Shown here: piece after piece, positions 51,848 to 60,694 of the stretch
How the letters are laid out: every line of letters starts with the position of its first letter
Position numbering within the stretch: the first letter of the stretch is position 1
Assembly: GCA_016714645.1 (NCBI GenBank)
Contig: JADKCI010000002.1
Span: 744,001-808,000 of the forward strand
Direction of reading: 5' to 3'
From: Chromatiaceae bacterium
GTDB taxonomy: Bacteria > Pseudomonadota > Gammaproteobacteria > Chromatiales > Chromatiaceae
DNA: 64,000 nt
Notes under the pieces: model-generated
What the model saw: only the letters and a program-made list of their open reading frames with translations
Told to the model about the DNA's origin: nothing
The model's database searches: none
Translations under genes and position numbers: made by a program

Positions 51848-52960
51848 TTATGGGGTTGGGGATGCGCCTCCGTCCCCATACACCGCCAAAGCCGCCTCAT
51901 ACTCCTGGTTAATATCGAAGCTTGAACCCTGACTGGGATCAAACTTCTTGATCCCGACATGCAACAGACACACGAGTTGCAGGGCGGTGAACTCCCCTGC
52001 CAGGGAACGAAGTTGGTACTTTTGTGCCGGGTCATTGACCGGCAGGCCTTTTTGGCCGAGGGTTGCGATCTCCAACAGGATGGGCGCCAGTTTAGCCTGG
52101 CTCAGGCCCTGGAACTTCTTCAGCCCTTCCAGACAATACATGACCGCATCCATGCGCAGCGCGCTACGCCCACCTTCCCGGAAGGTTTGCTGGGCGATAT
52201 GGCGGCGGGCGTTCTGGGCCTTCTCGGCGATCTCACCATAGGGGGAAAGGGCCAAGACTTGCTGAAGCAGGTCATCAGCCTCTAGGCTATGGGTAGCAGG
52301 ATTGGCTTCGATCAGGGCTTGGGCGAGGGAGAGCAGGGCCAGGGGGTCTTGGGATGTCTGGTGGACCGCTTGTCGTAGGGCGTCAACCGCGGCCGCGGCA
52401 TCCCCCTTCATCAGCAGCAGGGTGCCTAGGGACCGCAAGGCGAAGCGGTTATTGGGTTCGAGTTGAACGGCCTGGCGAAGGGCCCTTTCTGCCTCATCCA
52501 GGGCCTTGGCCCGCAGGGCCGCGACCCCTAGGGCCACAAAGGCGTTGGCGTGCTGGGGTGCGACCTGGGTAGCGCGCTGGAGTAGTTGCCGGGCTTCGTC
52601 CAGGCGCCCTTCGTCGCTGTAAACCATGCCGAGGTTGTAGAGGATATGGGGATCATCCGGCTGGAAGGTCAGCAGAGACTCCAGCATCGGTCGGGCATCA
52701 GCATAGCGGCCCGCCTGGAGCAATCCCAGGATGCCCTCCATGGGGTTTTGCTCCGCTTCGGCAGCCCGCCAGGTGACGCTGATGGTGTCATCAAGGAAGT
52801 CCACCTCCACCGCACCACCCAGGGGAGCATAAGCCTGGCGGTAATAGCTGATCACCGCCTGACGAAAAGTGGGGGTCCGCGGCTTACGGGCCTTGGCGGG
52901 AAGCAGTGATGGATCGAAGCGTTTTTCCTCGATCTGGAAATGGATCGCTTGGGGGGTCAT
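51848..52960 (-). CDS. TPR-repeat protein
   Basis: 370 aa from the ATG at 52960, which overlaps the upstream stop (ATGA). Residues about 80-260 contain five to six TPR units, e.g. HILYNLGMVYSDEGRLDEAR, ANAFVALGVAALRAKALDEA, NRFALRSLGTLLLMKGD. N- and C-terminal parts are unique. TPRs mediate protein-protein contact; the coupled partner gene upstream is of unknown function. Confidence 0.78.
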   Translation of the reverse strand: MTPQAIHFQIEEKRFDPSLLPAKARKPRTPTFRQAVISYYRQAYAPLGGAVEVDFLDDTISVTWRAAEAEQNPMEGILGLLQAGRYADARPMLESLLTFQPDDPHILYNLGMVYSDEGRLDEARQLLQRATQVAPQHANAFVALGVAALRAKALDEAERALRQAVQLEPNNRFALRSLGTLLLMKGDAAAAVDALRQAVHQTSQDPLALLSLAQALIEANPATHSLEADDLLQQVLALSPYGEIAEKAQNARRHIAQQTFREGGRSALRMDAVMYCLEGLKKFQGLSQAKLAPILLEIATLGQKGLPVNDPAQKYQLRSLAGEFTALQLVCLLHVGIKKFDPSQGSSFDINQEYEAALAVYGDGGASPTP

Positions 52961-53745
52961 AAGACCGGCTCCGGTGATGAACGCTCCACGGGGTCCCACT
53001 GGTACCAGTCACACAGGCCCAGGGTCTTGGCCCAGGCATCAACAATCTGACGATCCGGGGTCCCCTCATCCGGTCCTTGGAAGAGGACGGACAACAGCTC
53101 CCGACCCACGGCCTCAAAACCCACCGACTGGTAGGGTACCGCCAAATGAGGCAGCCTGAGCAACTCGGCGGCGAACAAGGCATAGGCGCTGTTCATCGCC
53201 CGGCTGGCCTGGACCAGGGAGTGGGGAAACTGACGATCCAGATCCGGGTCGAGGGTACTGACGTTGGTGAGGACCTGCTGTTCCATGGTGACGGCTTGCA
53301 GTGGCCGCAGCGCGGGATATTGGGCGAACAACAGGCTGTCGACCTCAAGGCCGGAGCCGCAGGAGCGTAACTGCAACATCAGCCCATCGTAGAGCATGTC
53401 CGTGACAGTCTGGATACTGGCGGGTGGGAGATCGGTGCGCAGCCGCCGCAGTTCCTTGGCCACCCTCTCCCGCGCATTCGCCGTGCCGATCAACTGCACC
53501 CGATCCTGGGGTGGCAGGGTGTACATCCGCAACAGGAAGCCACACTCGAAGGCGATCTGGTAGGCCGCCGTGACGGGGTCGTCCCGGTAGCGGATGATGT
53601 GGCTGGGCTGGTACCGGTTAGCGGCCTTGACTGTGGCCAGGGTCTGGAGGGTCGGGTCACGCAGCAGCGTCACGGGACAGCCGCTCAGGTGCTCAACGCG
53701 GGCGATGATCGCAGCCGTGGTGGTATTGGCAATGGGGGTCAGCAT
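52957..53745 (-). CDS. Conserved hypothetical protein paired with TPR protein
   Basis: 262 aa, soluble, alpha-rich. Motif-like segments: AAYQIAFECGFLLRMYTLPP, MLYDGLMLQLRSCGSGLEVD, GRELLSVLFQGPDEGT. No metal-protease motif (no HExxH) was found. Translationally coupled to the TPR gene, so the two products probably act together. Family not recognised. Confidence 0.6.
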   Translation of the reverse strand: MLTPIANTTTAAIIARVEHLSGCPVTLLRDPTLQTLATVKAANRYQPSHIIRYRDDPVTAAYQIAFECGFLLRMYTLPPQDRVQLIGTANARERVAKELRRLRTDLPPASIQTVTDMLYDGLMLQLRSCGSGLEVDSLLFAQYPALRPLQAVTMEQQVLTNVSTLDPDLDRQFPHSLVQASRAMNSAYALFAAELLRLPHLAVPYQSVGFEAVGRELLSVLFQGPDEGTPDRQIVDAWAKTLGLCDWYQWDPVERSSPEPVL

Positions 53746-53898
53746 GCGATTTCCGGGTTAGCGAAGTCTATCCTCACGAAGTACACGAAACAGGGTGCGC
53801 AATCTGCATCCTGTTGTCGCCCATACAAATGACGGGAGAGGGTTTAGAGTTCATATTGCCACAGTCCCAACTTGCAGGTCCAAGATAACAAGGTCCGT

Positions 53899-54190
53899 TA
53901 GATCTCAGCGGTGAGTGGTTGCGTTTGCTGGTCGGCAAGGGTTGCCAGGAAGTCCGGGCGTTCCCGGCTGAGCTGGTAGAGTTCGTATCCGCCGCTGACA
54001 CGCAGGTTTGCCAACTCTGCCAGGGTGGCGAGGATGCGTGCCTGCAAGGAGGCTGGGAGTTGCCGTAGCTTAACAGTTCCGCGTCGTCAGCGAGGTCCAG
54101 GCTGCCAAAACCCTGCCGCACCAGGAGGCTGTTGGGGTCGTTGGCGATTTCCCGCAACCGTGCGATGGCACCCGGTCCCGGGCCTGATTA
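53899..54190 (-). pseudogene. C-terminal gene remnant with one frameshift
   Basis: Reading ANDPNSLLVRQGFGSLDLAD then, after a one-base shift, RQLPASLQARILATLAELAN and LYQLSRERPDFLATLADQQT to a stop. Good protein-like sequence with no start. Upstream it abuts a relic of a HIT gene. Family not recognised. Confidence 0.45.
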
Positions 54191-54199
54191 ATGGTCTAA

Positions 54200-54297
54200 G
54201 CACGCAAAACAGCAGTTCGGCCCGGATCGCAGCCACTTTCTCCGCCCCTTAGTCCCGGCCCTCAGCCAAGTTCCCCCATATCGGCTTCGGCCAGCAC
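54200..54297 (-). pseudogene. Relic of a second HIT-gene C-terminus
   Basis: CWPKPIWGNLAEGRD-stop-GAEKVAAIRAELL matches the C-terminus of the intact HIT protein at 55449-55850 (CWPKPVWGNLAESREYGAEEV), and the DNA is nearly identical over about 43 bp (54254-54296 vs 55500-55542). A Tyr codon has become TAA. The two copies flank the racemase gene. Confidence 0.7.
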
Positions 54298-54416
54298 CTC
54301 GCATTCAAACTAGCTCTTGGGCGGGTGTCAGGGTCTTATCGGCGATGGGCGCAAGGACCGGTTTCTGGCGATAAGGCACTGTATCTCGCGACGGTGTTGT
54401 CGAGGAGGCGGATTCA

Positions 54417-55076
54417 TCAGGGTTCGCCAGTGGCGGGCGTCAGGGCATCCCCCACGGCGGCATGGGCATGGATGGTCATGGAATCGAAGGTCGGCAGCGC
54501 GACATCCGTCGACTTGATGAGCAGTGGGATCTCGGTGCAACCGAGGATGACGCCCTGGACGCCGTCCTCGTGGATCATGCGGTCGATGATGGCGAGGAAG
54601 CGGGCCTTGGATTCGGGGCGGAGCCGGTTGTTGACCAGCTCATCGAAGATGATGGTATTGATGTCGTTGCGTTCGGCTTCCTGCGGGACAGCTACCTCGA
54701 TGCCATGGTTCTTGGCCAGGCGGTCGCGGTAAAAAGGCATCTCCATGGTGAACTTGGTGCCGAGCAAGGCGACCTTGGTGAGCCCCGTGGCCTGGATGGC
54801 TTGACCTACGGCATCGGCGATGTGCAGGACCGGGATGCCGGCCTCACGCGCCACGGTCTCGGCGGTAGAGTTCATGGTGTTGGAGGCGATGACGATGAAA
54901 TCGGCACCGCCCTGCTTCAGGCGTTTCCCGGCCTGCACCATGGTCCGGGTGAGGGCTGCCCAGTCGCCCTGTTCGGCCAGGCGCTCCTCTTTAGCGAAGT
55001 CGCCGAAGGAGATGGAGTACAAGAGGACCTCTGCCGAGTTGGGCGAGCCCAATTCGTCGCGGACCCGTTCGTTCAT
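54417..55076 (-). CDS. Aspartate/glutamate racemase family protein, upstream in-frame stop
   Basis: 219-aa frame: YSISFGDFAKEERLAEQG, DFIVIASNTMNSTAETVARE (first active-site loop; Ser where many members have Cys), VALLGTKFTMEMPFYRDRL, GVILGCTEIPLLIKSTDV (second catalytic Cys). Homologues begin earlier with a G-IIGG segment: here VIGIIGGIA is followed by TAG (55104-55106) and PSSLEYNRIMNERV in the same frame, so the N-terminus was cut by a stop, probably from a TGG. Further upstream the frame encodes a lipoprotein-like signal (LCLLIPLLACGPASAA), suggesting an exported form. Confidence 0.75.
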   Translation of the reverse strand: MNERVRDELGSPNSAEVLLYSISFGDFAKEERLAEQGDWAALTRTMVQAGKRLKQGGADFIVIASNTMNSTAETVAREAGIPVLHIADAVGQAIQATGLTKVALLGTKFTMEMPFYRDRLAKNHGIEVAVPQEAERNDINTIIFDELVNNRLRPESKARFLAIIDRMIHEDGVQGVILGCTEIPLLIKSTDVALPTFDSMTIHAHAAVGDALTPATGEP

Positions 55077-55448
55077 GATGCGGTTATACTCCAGCGAGGA
55101 GGGCTAGGCGATGCCGCCGATGATTCCGATCACCTGCCCCTGGTGCCGTCTCGGGCTGACGGGAACGGTGGGGGCCGGATGAGGGGTGGCGGTGGCTGAC
55201 GTGACCGGAGGGGCCGCAGTGTCGGCCGCGCTCGCGGGGCCACAGGCGAGCAGGGGGATCAGGAGGCAAAGGCGAAGGCGTCGGCAAAGTGGCTGGCAGT
55301 CAATCAGGGGTAGGGTCCTCGGTTGTAAGTCGCGGCGTGCGGCGCCGTCGCGGAAATCAGCCCCTAAATTCTCTACCAGCTCTTCGGGGGTCGGCGAACC
55401 GGCGGGTCTCAGCGAGTGCCTACTCGCCCTGAGCCGGCGGTGCTGATT

Positions 55449-55850
55449 TCAGAATCCCAGCAGCGCGGCCTGAATGGTATCAACTTCCTCCGCCCCATAC
55501 TCCCGGCTTTCAGCCAAGTTCCCCCATACCGGTTTGGGCCAGCAGGGGTCGTCGGGACGCCGGCCGATGAGATGGATGTGCAACTGGGCCACCAGATTGC
55601 CGATCCAGGCGACGTTGATCTTGGGACAGGCCAGCTCCGCCGTCAGGTAATCCGAGACCCGCTTGCAATCGGCCAGCACCCCATCGCGCTGGGGGATGGG
55701 GAGATCCAGCAGATTGCCCAGATCGGTCTCGGGGACCAGGATGAACCAGGGCACCTGGGCGTTGCGGTGGAGCAGCAGGTGGCTATGGGCCAGTTTGCCG
55801 AGCGGGTGACAATCGGCCAGGAGTTGCGGGTGGAGGGCGAAGGGGTGCAT
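55449..55850 (-). CDS. HIT-family hydrolase
   Basis: 133 aa. Early LLHRNAQVPWFILVPET, central PKINVAWIGNLVAQLHIHLIGR with the HIT motif in the Q-x-H-x-H form typical of proteobacterial HIT proteins, and tail RPDDPCWPKPVWG. HIT enzymes hydrolyse nucleotide-phosphoryl bonds (for example dinucleoside polyphosphates or adenylylated compounds). Intact. Confidence 0.88.
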   Translation of the reverse strand: MHPFALHPQLLADCHPLGKLAHSHLLLHRNAQVPWFILVPETDLGNLLDLPIPQRDGVLADCKRVSDYLTAELACPKINVAWIGNLVAQLHIHLIGRRPDDPCWPKPVWGNLAESREYGAEEVDTIQAALLGF

Positions 55851-56317
55851 GAGGCGTTATGAGGGGCTGAAGTGAATCCGCCGGACCCGCCGGCCGCGGT
55901 AACCAGGGGGTTGTGTGACTTTTCCCCAGCATCTGTGGATAACTTTGTCGATAAGGCTGGGTGAATCTCCGGGAGGGCAGGTCCTGACAGGGCCGGGGCG
56001 GTAGTGGCTACTTTCTGGCCAAGAATAATATCACCCTTTTTATCAGTTGGTTAGCGATCGCTAATATTTTCTGAACTGAATGCTTGACAACTTTCGCGTC
56101 CTCGGTTCCGTCTTGTGTGTAAAACAGGTTCGGCGGAGAGGGATTGGCCCTAAGCTGGGCCTGTGACGTGGAGCACAACCCTGTCGTAGCCGGCGGGCAT
56201 GGACTGCATGAGCGGCAATCCACGACCCCATGCTAGCATTCGGGCTTGGCTTGATTGAGAGGTCCGGTTGCCGGGGGGGGTTCCCCAAGCCCCGCCCTAG
56301 CGGGAATTTTGTTGCTC
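55851..56317. other. Non-coding interval upstream of SNF2 gene
   Basis: Divergent/intergenic stretch with an AT-richer centre (about 56010-56100). No gene, RNA or clear repeat is recognised; it should contain promoters for the genes on either side. Confidence 0.5.
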
Positions 56318-59300
56318 ATGCTGATTCTGCACGCCTTTTGGTTACCGGACCCCACTGCCGATTTTGTCCAGACCGGCTCCTTCCGGCTGTGGGCGGAAAC
56401 GCTGGAGACCCGCGGCGCGGGGTCTGGCGGAGACCCGCCCCCGCATCCGTTTCACCTGGCCCGCGCGAAGTGGCCGGCCTTGCTGGAAGCGCTGGGGTTG
56501 GCGTCCATGGCATCGGCAGGCGGCGACGCCTCTATGACCTGCACGCTCCAACTCCCCAGCGCGGCGGAGGCCCCGCTGCCTTCGCCGACGTTGGCGCGGT
56601 ATTGGCCCGCTGACGTCGATGCCAGCCTGGCGGCCCCGCGCTCGTGGCGAGTGGACTGCTTGCGGCTGGAGCGCCCCATCAAGCAACTGAGCGAGATCCA
56701 TTTCCTCGCCAGTCACCAGTCCGAAGCCGTACAGCCGGGGGGCGACTTTCTGTTCTGGTACTGGTTCACTCAGGAGCTCAAGCGCCTCCTGATACGGGAT
56801 CAATATCTGCCCAGCCTGGTAGTTCACCAGCCGGCTACGCCTAAGGGTAAGCGCAAGGCGCCGCCGGTCGCGATCCTCGCGGCCTGGGAGTGGGCCTCGG
56901 AGCAGTACGAGCAGCTCATTAGCCGGGCCTGCGTGCGGATGCACCCGGCCTGCGCTGCCGCCCTGGAGGGCTGGCCGGAGGGGGAGGGCCTGCTGCGCCA
57001 CTGCGCGGAGGTGCTGCTCGATCAGACCGTGCGGCAGACACCCTGGCCGGTGGTGTTCGGGAAAAAAGTGGACGGCACCCTCCTGGCCGCCTGCCTCGCT
57101 CCGCAACCCGGGACGGCGCCGACGGCAGGGCCCGGCATCGGCCTCGATGGCTACCGGACCTGGCGGCAGTGGCGGGGACGCATCCGGGACGCCGAGCGGG
57201 AGGCCGCCTTCATCCCGGGCTTTCAACTGGTGGAGCCGCCCGCCCCCGCCGGGGAAGCGACCGAGGGCGACTGGACCTTGCGCTTCGTGGCTGTCCCCAA
57301 GGACGACCCCTCCCAGCGCCTGGATCTCGCCGACTACTGGCCGCTCCCCGCGTCGCAGAAGGCCTGGTGGCACCAGACCTTGGGCCAGGATTTCGAGACG
57401 CACCTGCTGTTGAACCTGGGGCTGGCCGCGCGCATGGTCCCCAAACTCTGGGATGGCATGGATACCGCCGAACCCCGGGGCCTGGCCCTGAACCTCGATG
57501 AGGCCTTCGCCTTTCTGAAGGAATGGGCCTGGGTGCTGGAGGACGCCGGGTTTAAGGTCATAGTCCCGGCCTGGTGGACGCCACAGGGGCGGCGGCGGGT
57601 CAAGATCCGGCTGCGCTCCTCCTCTCCGACCAGGGCCCCCTCGGGCTCCTCGGTCGGAGCGAGCGCGCTGCGCCTCGAGAACCTGGTCCAGTACCGCTAC
57701 CAACTTGCCATCGGCGATCAGGTGGTGAGCGAGGAGGAGTGGCAGCGGCTGGTCGAGTCCAAGGCCCCCTTGGTGCAATTCCGTGGCCAATGGGTCGAAC
57801 TCGACCGCGACAAAATGCAGGAGATGCTCGCCTTCTGGCGCCGGCACGGCCAGGAGACTTCGGAGATGAGCGTCCAGGACCTGCTTCAGCGCACCCTTAG
57901 CGACGAGACCTTCGAGGTCGATCGCGACGATGCCCTGGCGGGGATGCTGGAGCGGCTGCGGACCGGCAGCCGGCTGGAATCCATCGCGGAGCTTCCGCAA
58001 CTGAAGGCCCAGTTGCGCGACTACCAGAAGCGCGGCGTGGCCTGGCTGCGCTTCCTGGAACAACTCGGCCTAGGCGCCTGTTTGGCCGACGATATGGGCC
58101 TGGGCAAGACGCTTCAGGCCATCGCCCGCCTGGTGCAGGAGCGGGAGGAGGGGAGGGCGATGGCCCCGACCCTCCTGGTGGCCCCCACCTCCGTCATCGG
58201 CAACTGGCGGAAAGAGGTCCAAAAGTTCGCCCCCCACCTGCTCGTGCTCATCCATCACGGCGCCGAGCGGGCCAAGGATCAGGACGCCTTCACCGGGATC
58301 ACCGCTGGGCAGGCCCTGGTCATCACCTCCTATGCCCTGGTGCGCCGCGACCAGCACCTCTTTACCGCCCGCGACTGGCACCGAGTCGTCCTCGATGAGG
58401 CGCAGAACATCAAGAACCCCGCCGCGGCCCAGACCAAGGCCATCCTCAAACTGCGCGCCCGGCACCGGCTGGCGCTGACCGGCACCCCGGTGGAGAACCG
58501 CCTGACCGACCTCTGGTCCATCTTTAACTTCCTCAACCCCGGCTATCTGGACACCCAGGCGCGCTTTCGCAGGGGCTTCGAAATTCCGGTACAGCGCGAC
58601 CGCGACCCCGTCAAGATCGCCGCCCTCAAGCGCCTGGTGGAGCCTTTCATCCTGCGCCGGCTCAAGAGTGACAAGGCCATCATTCAGGACCTGCCGGACA
58701 AGCTGGAGGCCATCCAGTACTGTAATCTCGGCAAGGAGCAGGCGGCTCTCTACGAGACGGTGGTGCGCGAGGTGGAGCGCGATCTGGAGGGCAAGGACGG
58801 CATCGCCCGCCAGGGGCTCATGCTCTCGACCCTCATGAAACTCAAGCAGATCTGCAATCACCCGGCGCAGTTTCTCCACGATGGCAGCGCCTTCACCCCG
58901 GAGCGCTCCCACAAGCTGCAACGTCTCCAGGAAATGCTGGAAGAGGCCATGGCGGCGGGCGACAGCGTCCTGATCTTCTCCCAGTTCACCGAAGTCGGCG
59001 CGGAACTGGAGCGCCTGCTTAGGCAGGGCCTGCACTACCAGACCTTCTATCTGCACGGCGGCACCCCGCGCGGCCGGCGCGAGGCCATGATTACCGCCTT
59101 TCAAGACCCGCAAGCCGAACCCGCCATCTTCGTGCTCTCCCTCAAGGCGGGTGGCGTCGGCATTACCCTGACCAAGGCCAACCATGTCTTCCATTTCGAC
59201 CGCTGGTGGAACCCGGCGGTCGAGGATCAGGCCAGCGACCGGGCCTACCGCATTGGCCAGGAGAAGACCGTCTTCGTCCACAAGTTCGTGACCCTGGGGA

Positions 59301-59449
59301 CACTGGAGGAGCGCATCAGCGACATGATCGAGGAAAAGAAGGCCATCGCCGGGGCCATCGTCGGCAACGACGAGTCCTGGCTGACGCAACTCGACAACGA
59401 ACGGTTCAAAGCGCTGATTCGTCTCAACCGCGACGCGCTGGTGGACTGA
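56318..59449 (+). CDS. SNF2-family DEAD/DEAH helicase
   Basis: 1043 aa from the ATG at 56318 (MLILHAFWLPDPTADFVQTG; frame open to 56255). The C-terminal half is a complete SNF2 ATPase: LADDMGLGKTLQAIARLV, LVVAPTSVIGNWRKE-type motif, VVLDEAQNIKNP, LALTGTPVENRLTDLW, then helicase C with LSLKAGGVGITLTKANHVFH, WWNPAVEDQASDRAYRIGQ. The N-terminal 500 residues match the SNF2 N-terminal domain of bacterial RapA/HepA-like proteins of the SWIM-linked group. Followed 2 bp later by a SWIM zinc-finger gene, its usual partner. Confidence 0.93.
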   Translation: MLILHAFWLPDPTADFVQTGSFRLWAETLETRGAGSGGDPPPHPFHLARAKWPALLEALGLASMASAGGDASMTCTLQLPSAAEAPLPSPTLARYWPADVDASLAAPRSWRVDCLRLERPIKQLSEIHFLASHQSEAVQPGGDFLFWYWFTQELKRLLIRDQYLPSLVVHQPATPKGKRKAPPVAILAAWEWASEQYEQLISRACVRMHPACAAALEGWPEGEGLLRHCAEVLLDQTVRQTPWPVVFGKKVDGTLLAACLAPQPGTAPTAGPGIGLDGYRTWRQWRGRIRDAEREAAFIPGFQLVEPPAPAGEATEGDWTLRFVAVPKDDPSQRLDLADYWPLPASQKAWWHQTLGQDFETHLLLNLGLAARMVPKLWDGMDTAEPRGLALNLDEAFAFLKEWAWVLEDAGFKVIVPAWWTPQGRRRVKIRLRSSSPTRAPSGSSVGASALRLENLVQYRYQLAIGDQVVSEEEWQRLVESKAPLVQFRGQWVELDRDKMQEMLAFWRRHGQETSEMSVQDLLQRTLSDETFEVDRDDALAGMLERLRTGSRLESIAELPQLKAQLRDYQKRGVAWLRFLEQLGLGACLADDMGLGKTLQAIARLVQEREEGRAMAPTLLVAPTSVIGNWRKEVQKFAPHLLVLIHHGAERAKDQDAFTGITAGQALVITSYALVRRDQHLFTARDWHRVVLDEAQNIKNPAAAQTKAILKLRARHRLALTGTPVENRLTDLWSIFNFLNPGYLDTQARFRRGFEIPVQRDRDPVKIAALKRLVEPFILRRLKSDKAIIQDLPDKLEAIQYCNLGKEQAALYETVVREVERDLEGKDGIARQGLMLSTLMKLKQICNHPAQFLHDGSAFTPERSHKLQRLQEMLEEAMAAGDSVLIFSQFTEVGAELERLLRQGLHYQTFYLHGGTPRGRREAMITAFQDPQAEPAIFVLSLKAGGVGITLTKANHVFHFDRWWNPAVEDQASDRAYRIGQEKTVFVHKFVTLGTLEERISDMIEEKKAIAGAIVGNDESWLTQLDNERFKALIRLNRDALVD

Positions 59450-59451
59450 CC

Positions 59452-60294
59452 ATGACGACACTCGGCAAGACCTGGTGGGGGCAGCGCTTCATCGCCGCGC
59501 TGGAGGGCTTCACCGACCACGGCCGGCTGCTACGGGGCCGGGGTTACAGCGGCGATCGCCGCATCCTCGCCTTTGCCATTACCGACAGTTTGGTGACCGC
59601 CACGGTGCGCGGCAACGTCAACCCTTATTACGGGGTCTATAAGGAACCCCGCTACCAGACTCGCATCCAAATGGCCCCGATCCCGGCCAAGGCTTGGGAT
59701 AAGGCCATTGGCCACCTGGGCAGCCGTGCCGCCTTGGTCGCGCGGCTGCTGATGAACGAGATGCCCGACGGCATCGACGACGCCTTCGCCGGCATGAAGC
59801 TGCACCTGTTGCCTCGGGGCCACCAGGACTTCGCCCTCACCGATTGCTCTTGCCCGGATTACGCCAATCCCTGCAAGCATATCGCCGGCGTTTACTATCG
59901 CCTGGCGGCGCAACTGGACCGCGACCCCTTTCTCCTCTTTGAGCTACGGGGCCTGTCCCGGGAGCTCTTGAACCAGGCGCTCGCCGCCACGCCCCTGGGC
60001 AAGGCCCTGACGATCCTGCGGAACGAACTTGATCCGGCATCGCCTCTTATCCCCGCGGAGTCTTTCTTTACTCGCCCCGGCTTTGGCACCCCGCCGCCGG
60101 ACTATCACACCTTCTGGACCGGCCAGCAGCGCCTGCCCACCGAGATCGCACCCGCAACGCCCGCGGCCGTCCCCGCCATCCAGGTGCGTAAGGCCGGCGA
60201 TTATCCCGCCTTCTGGGAGCGTGATAGCTCCTGTGTCGTGGTGATGGAGGAACTCTACCAGCGGGTTCGGGAGAAGAATCGGGACTCTTTGTAG
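59452..60294 (+). CDS. SWIM zinc-finger protein
   Basis: 280 aa. N-terminus TLGKTWWGQRFIAALEGFTD, RGRGYSGDRRILAFAITDSL, then the SWIM motif LTDCSCPDYANPCKHIAGVYY (C-x-C-x7-C-x-H). SWIM domains bind DNA or protein partners; this family is nearly always encoded beside an SNF2 helicase, as here, suggesting a joint role in DNA repair or transcription. Start ATG is 2 bp after the helicase stop. Confidence 0.92.
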   Translation: MTTLGKTWWGQRFIAALEGFTDHGRLLRGRGYSGDRRILAFAITDSLVTATVRGNVNPYYGVYKEPRYQTRIQMAPIPAKAWDKAIGHLGSRAALVARLLMNEMPDGIDDAFAGMKLHLLPRGHQDFALTDCSCPDYANPCKHIAGVYYRLAAQLDRDPFLLFELRGLSRELLNQALAATPLGKALTILRNELDPASPLIPAESFFTRPGFGTPPPDYHTFWTGQQRLPTEIAPATPAAVPAIQVRKAGDYPAFWERDSSCVVVMEELYQRVREKNRDSL

Positions 60295-60694
60295 CCCGAC
60301 GCTCACGCCTGCCTTGAACACCTGCCTTCGGCAGGATTGGAGAAGGGGAGAAGGGGAGAAGGGTCTGAACGGTTACCGACAAAGATCGAGATCCCCGAGG
60401 TCCTTCGGGATGCAGGGCCTCGGCGCTGGCCTAGCCTGTTTGGTCGCGCCCGGTCTGGCCACATTCCGGATACAAACCGCCTTGCCCGGCGCCTCTGGCG
60501 CGGCTAAGATCATTGGCCCGATCCGGTGGGGGCGGCTGCGCCTCCCAATCCCTGATCCCTGGCCGACTGGACGGGCGAGCGCCGCCAGGCCCATCCCGCG
60601 GTCGTCGCCCCGCAAGGATCTCGACAACGGCCACTGGCGGCGGTCATTGTCCTGACGCCTGGACCCTTAGTAAGCGGAGTATTAACCCAAGTCC
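60295..60694. other. Non-coding interval
   Basis: About 400 bp with no supported gene. It has a short hairpin CCTGCC-TTC-GGCAGG (60321-60335) without T tract and a small GAGAAGGG tandem repeat (about 60340-60362). Frames here are GC-rich artefacts. Confidence 0.5.

Noticed and set aside
56342..59461. Two long minus-strand frames (573 and 463 codons) opposite the SNF2 helicase
   Set aside because: Low-complexity Gln/Gly/Arg-rich translation; the plus-strand helicase has every motif.
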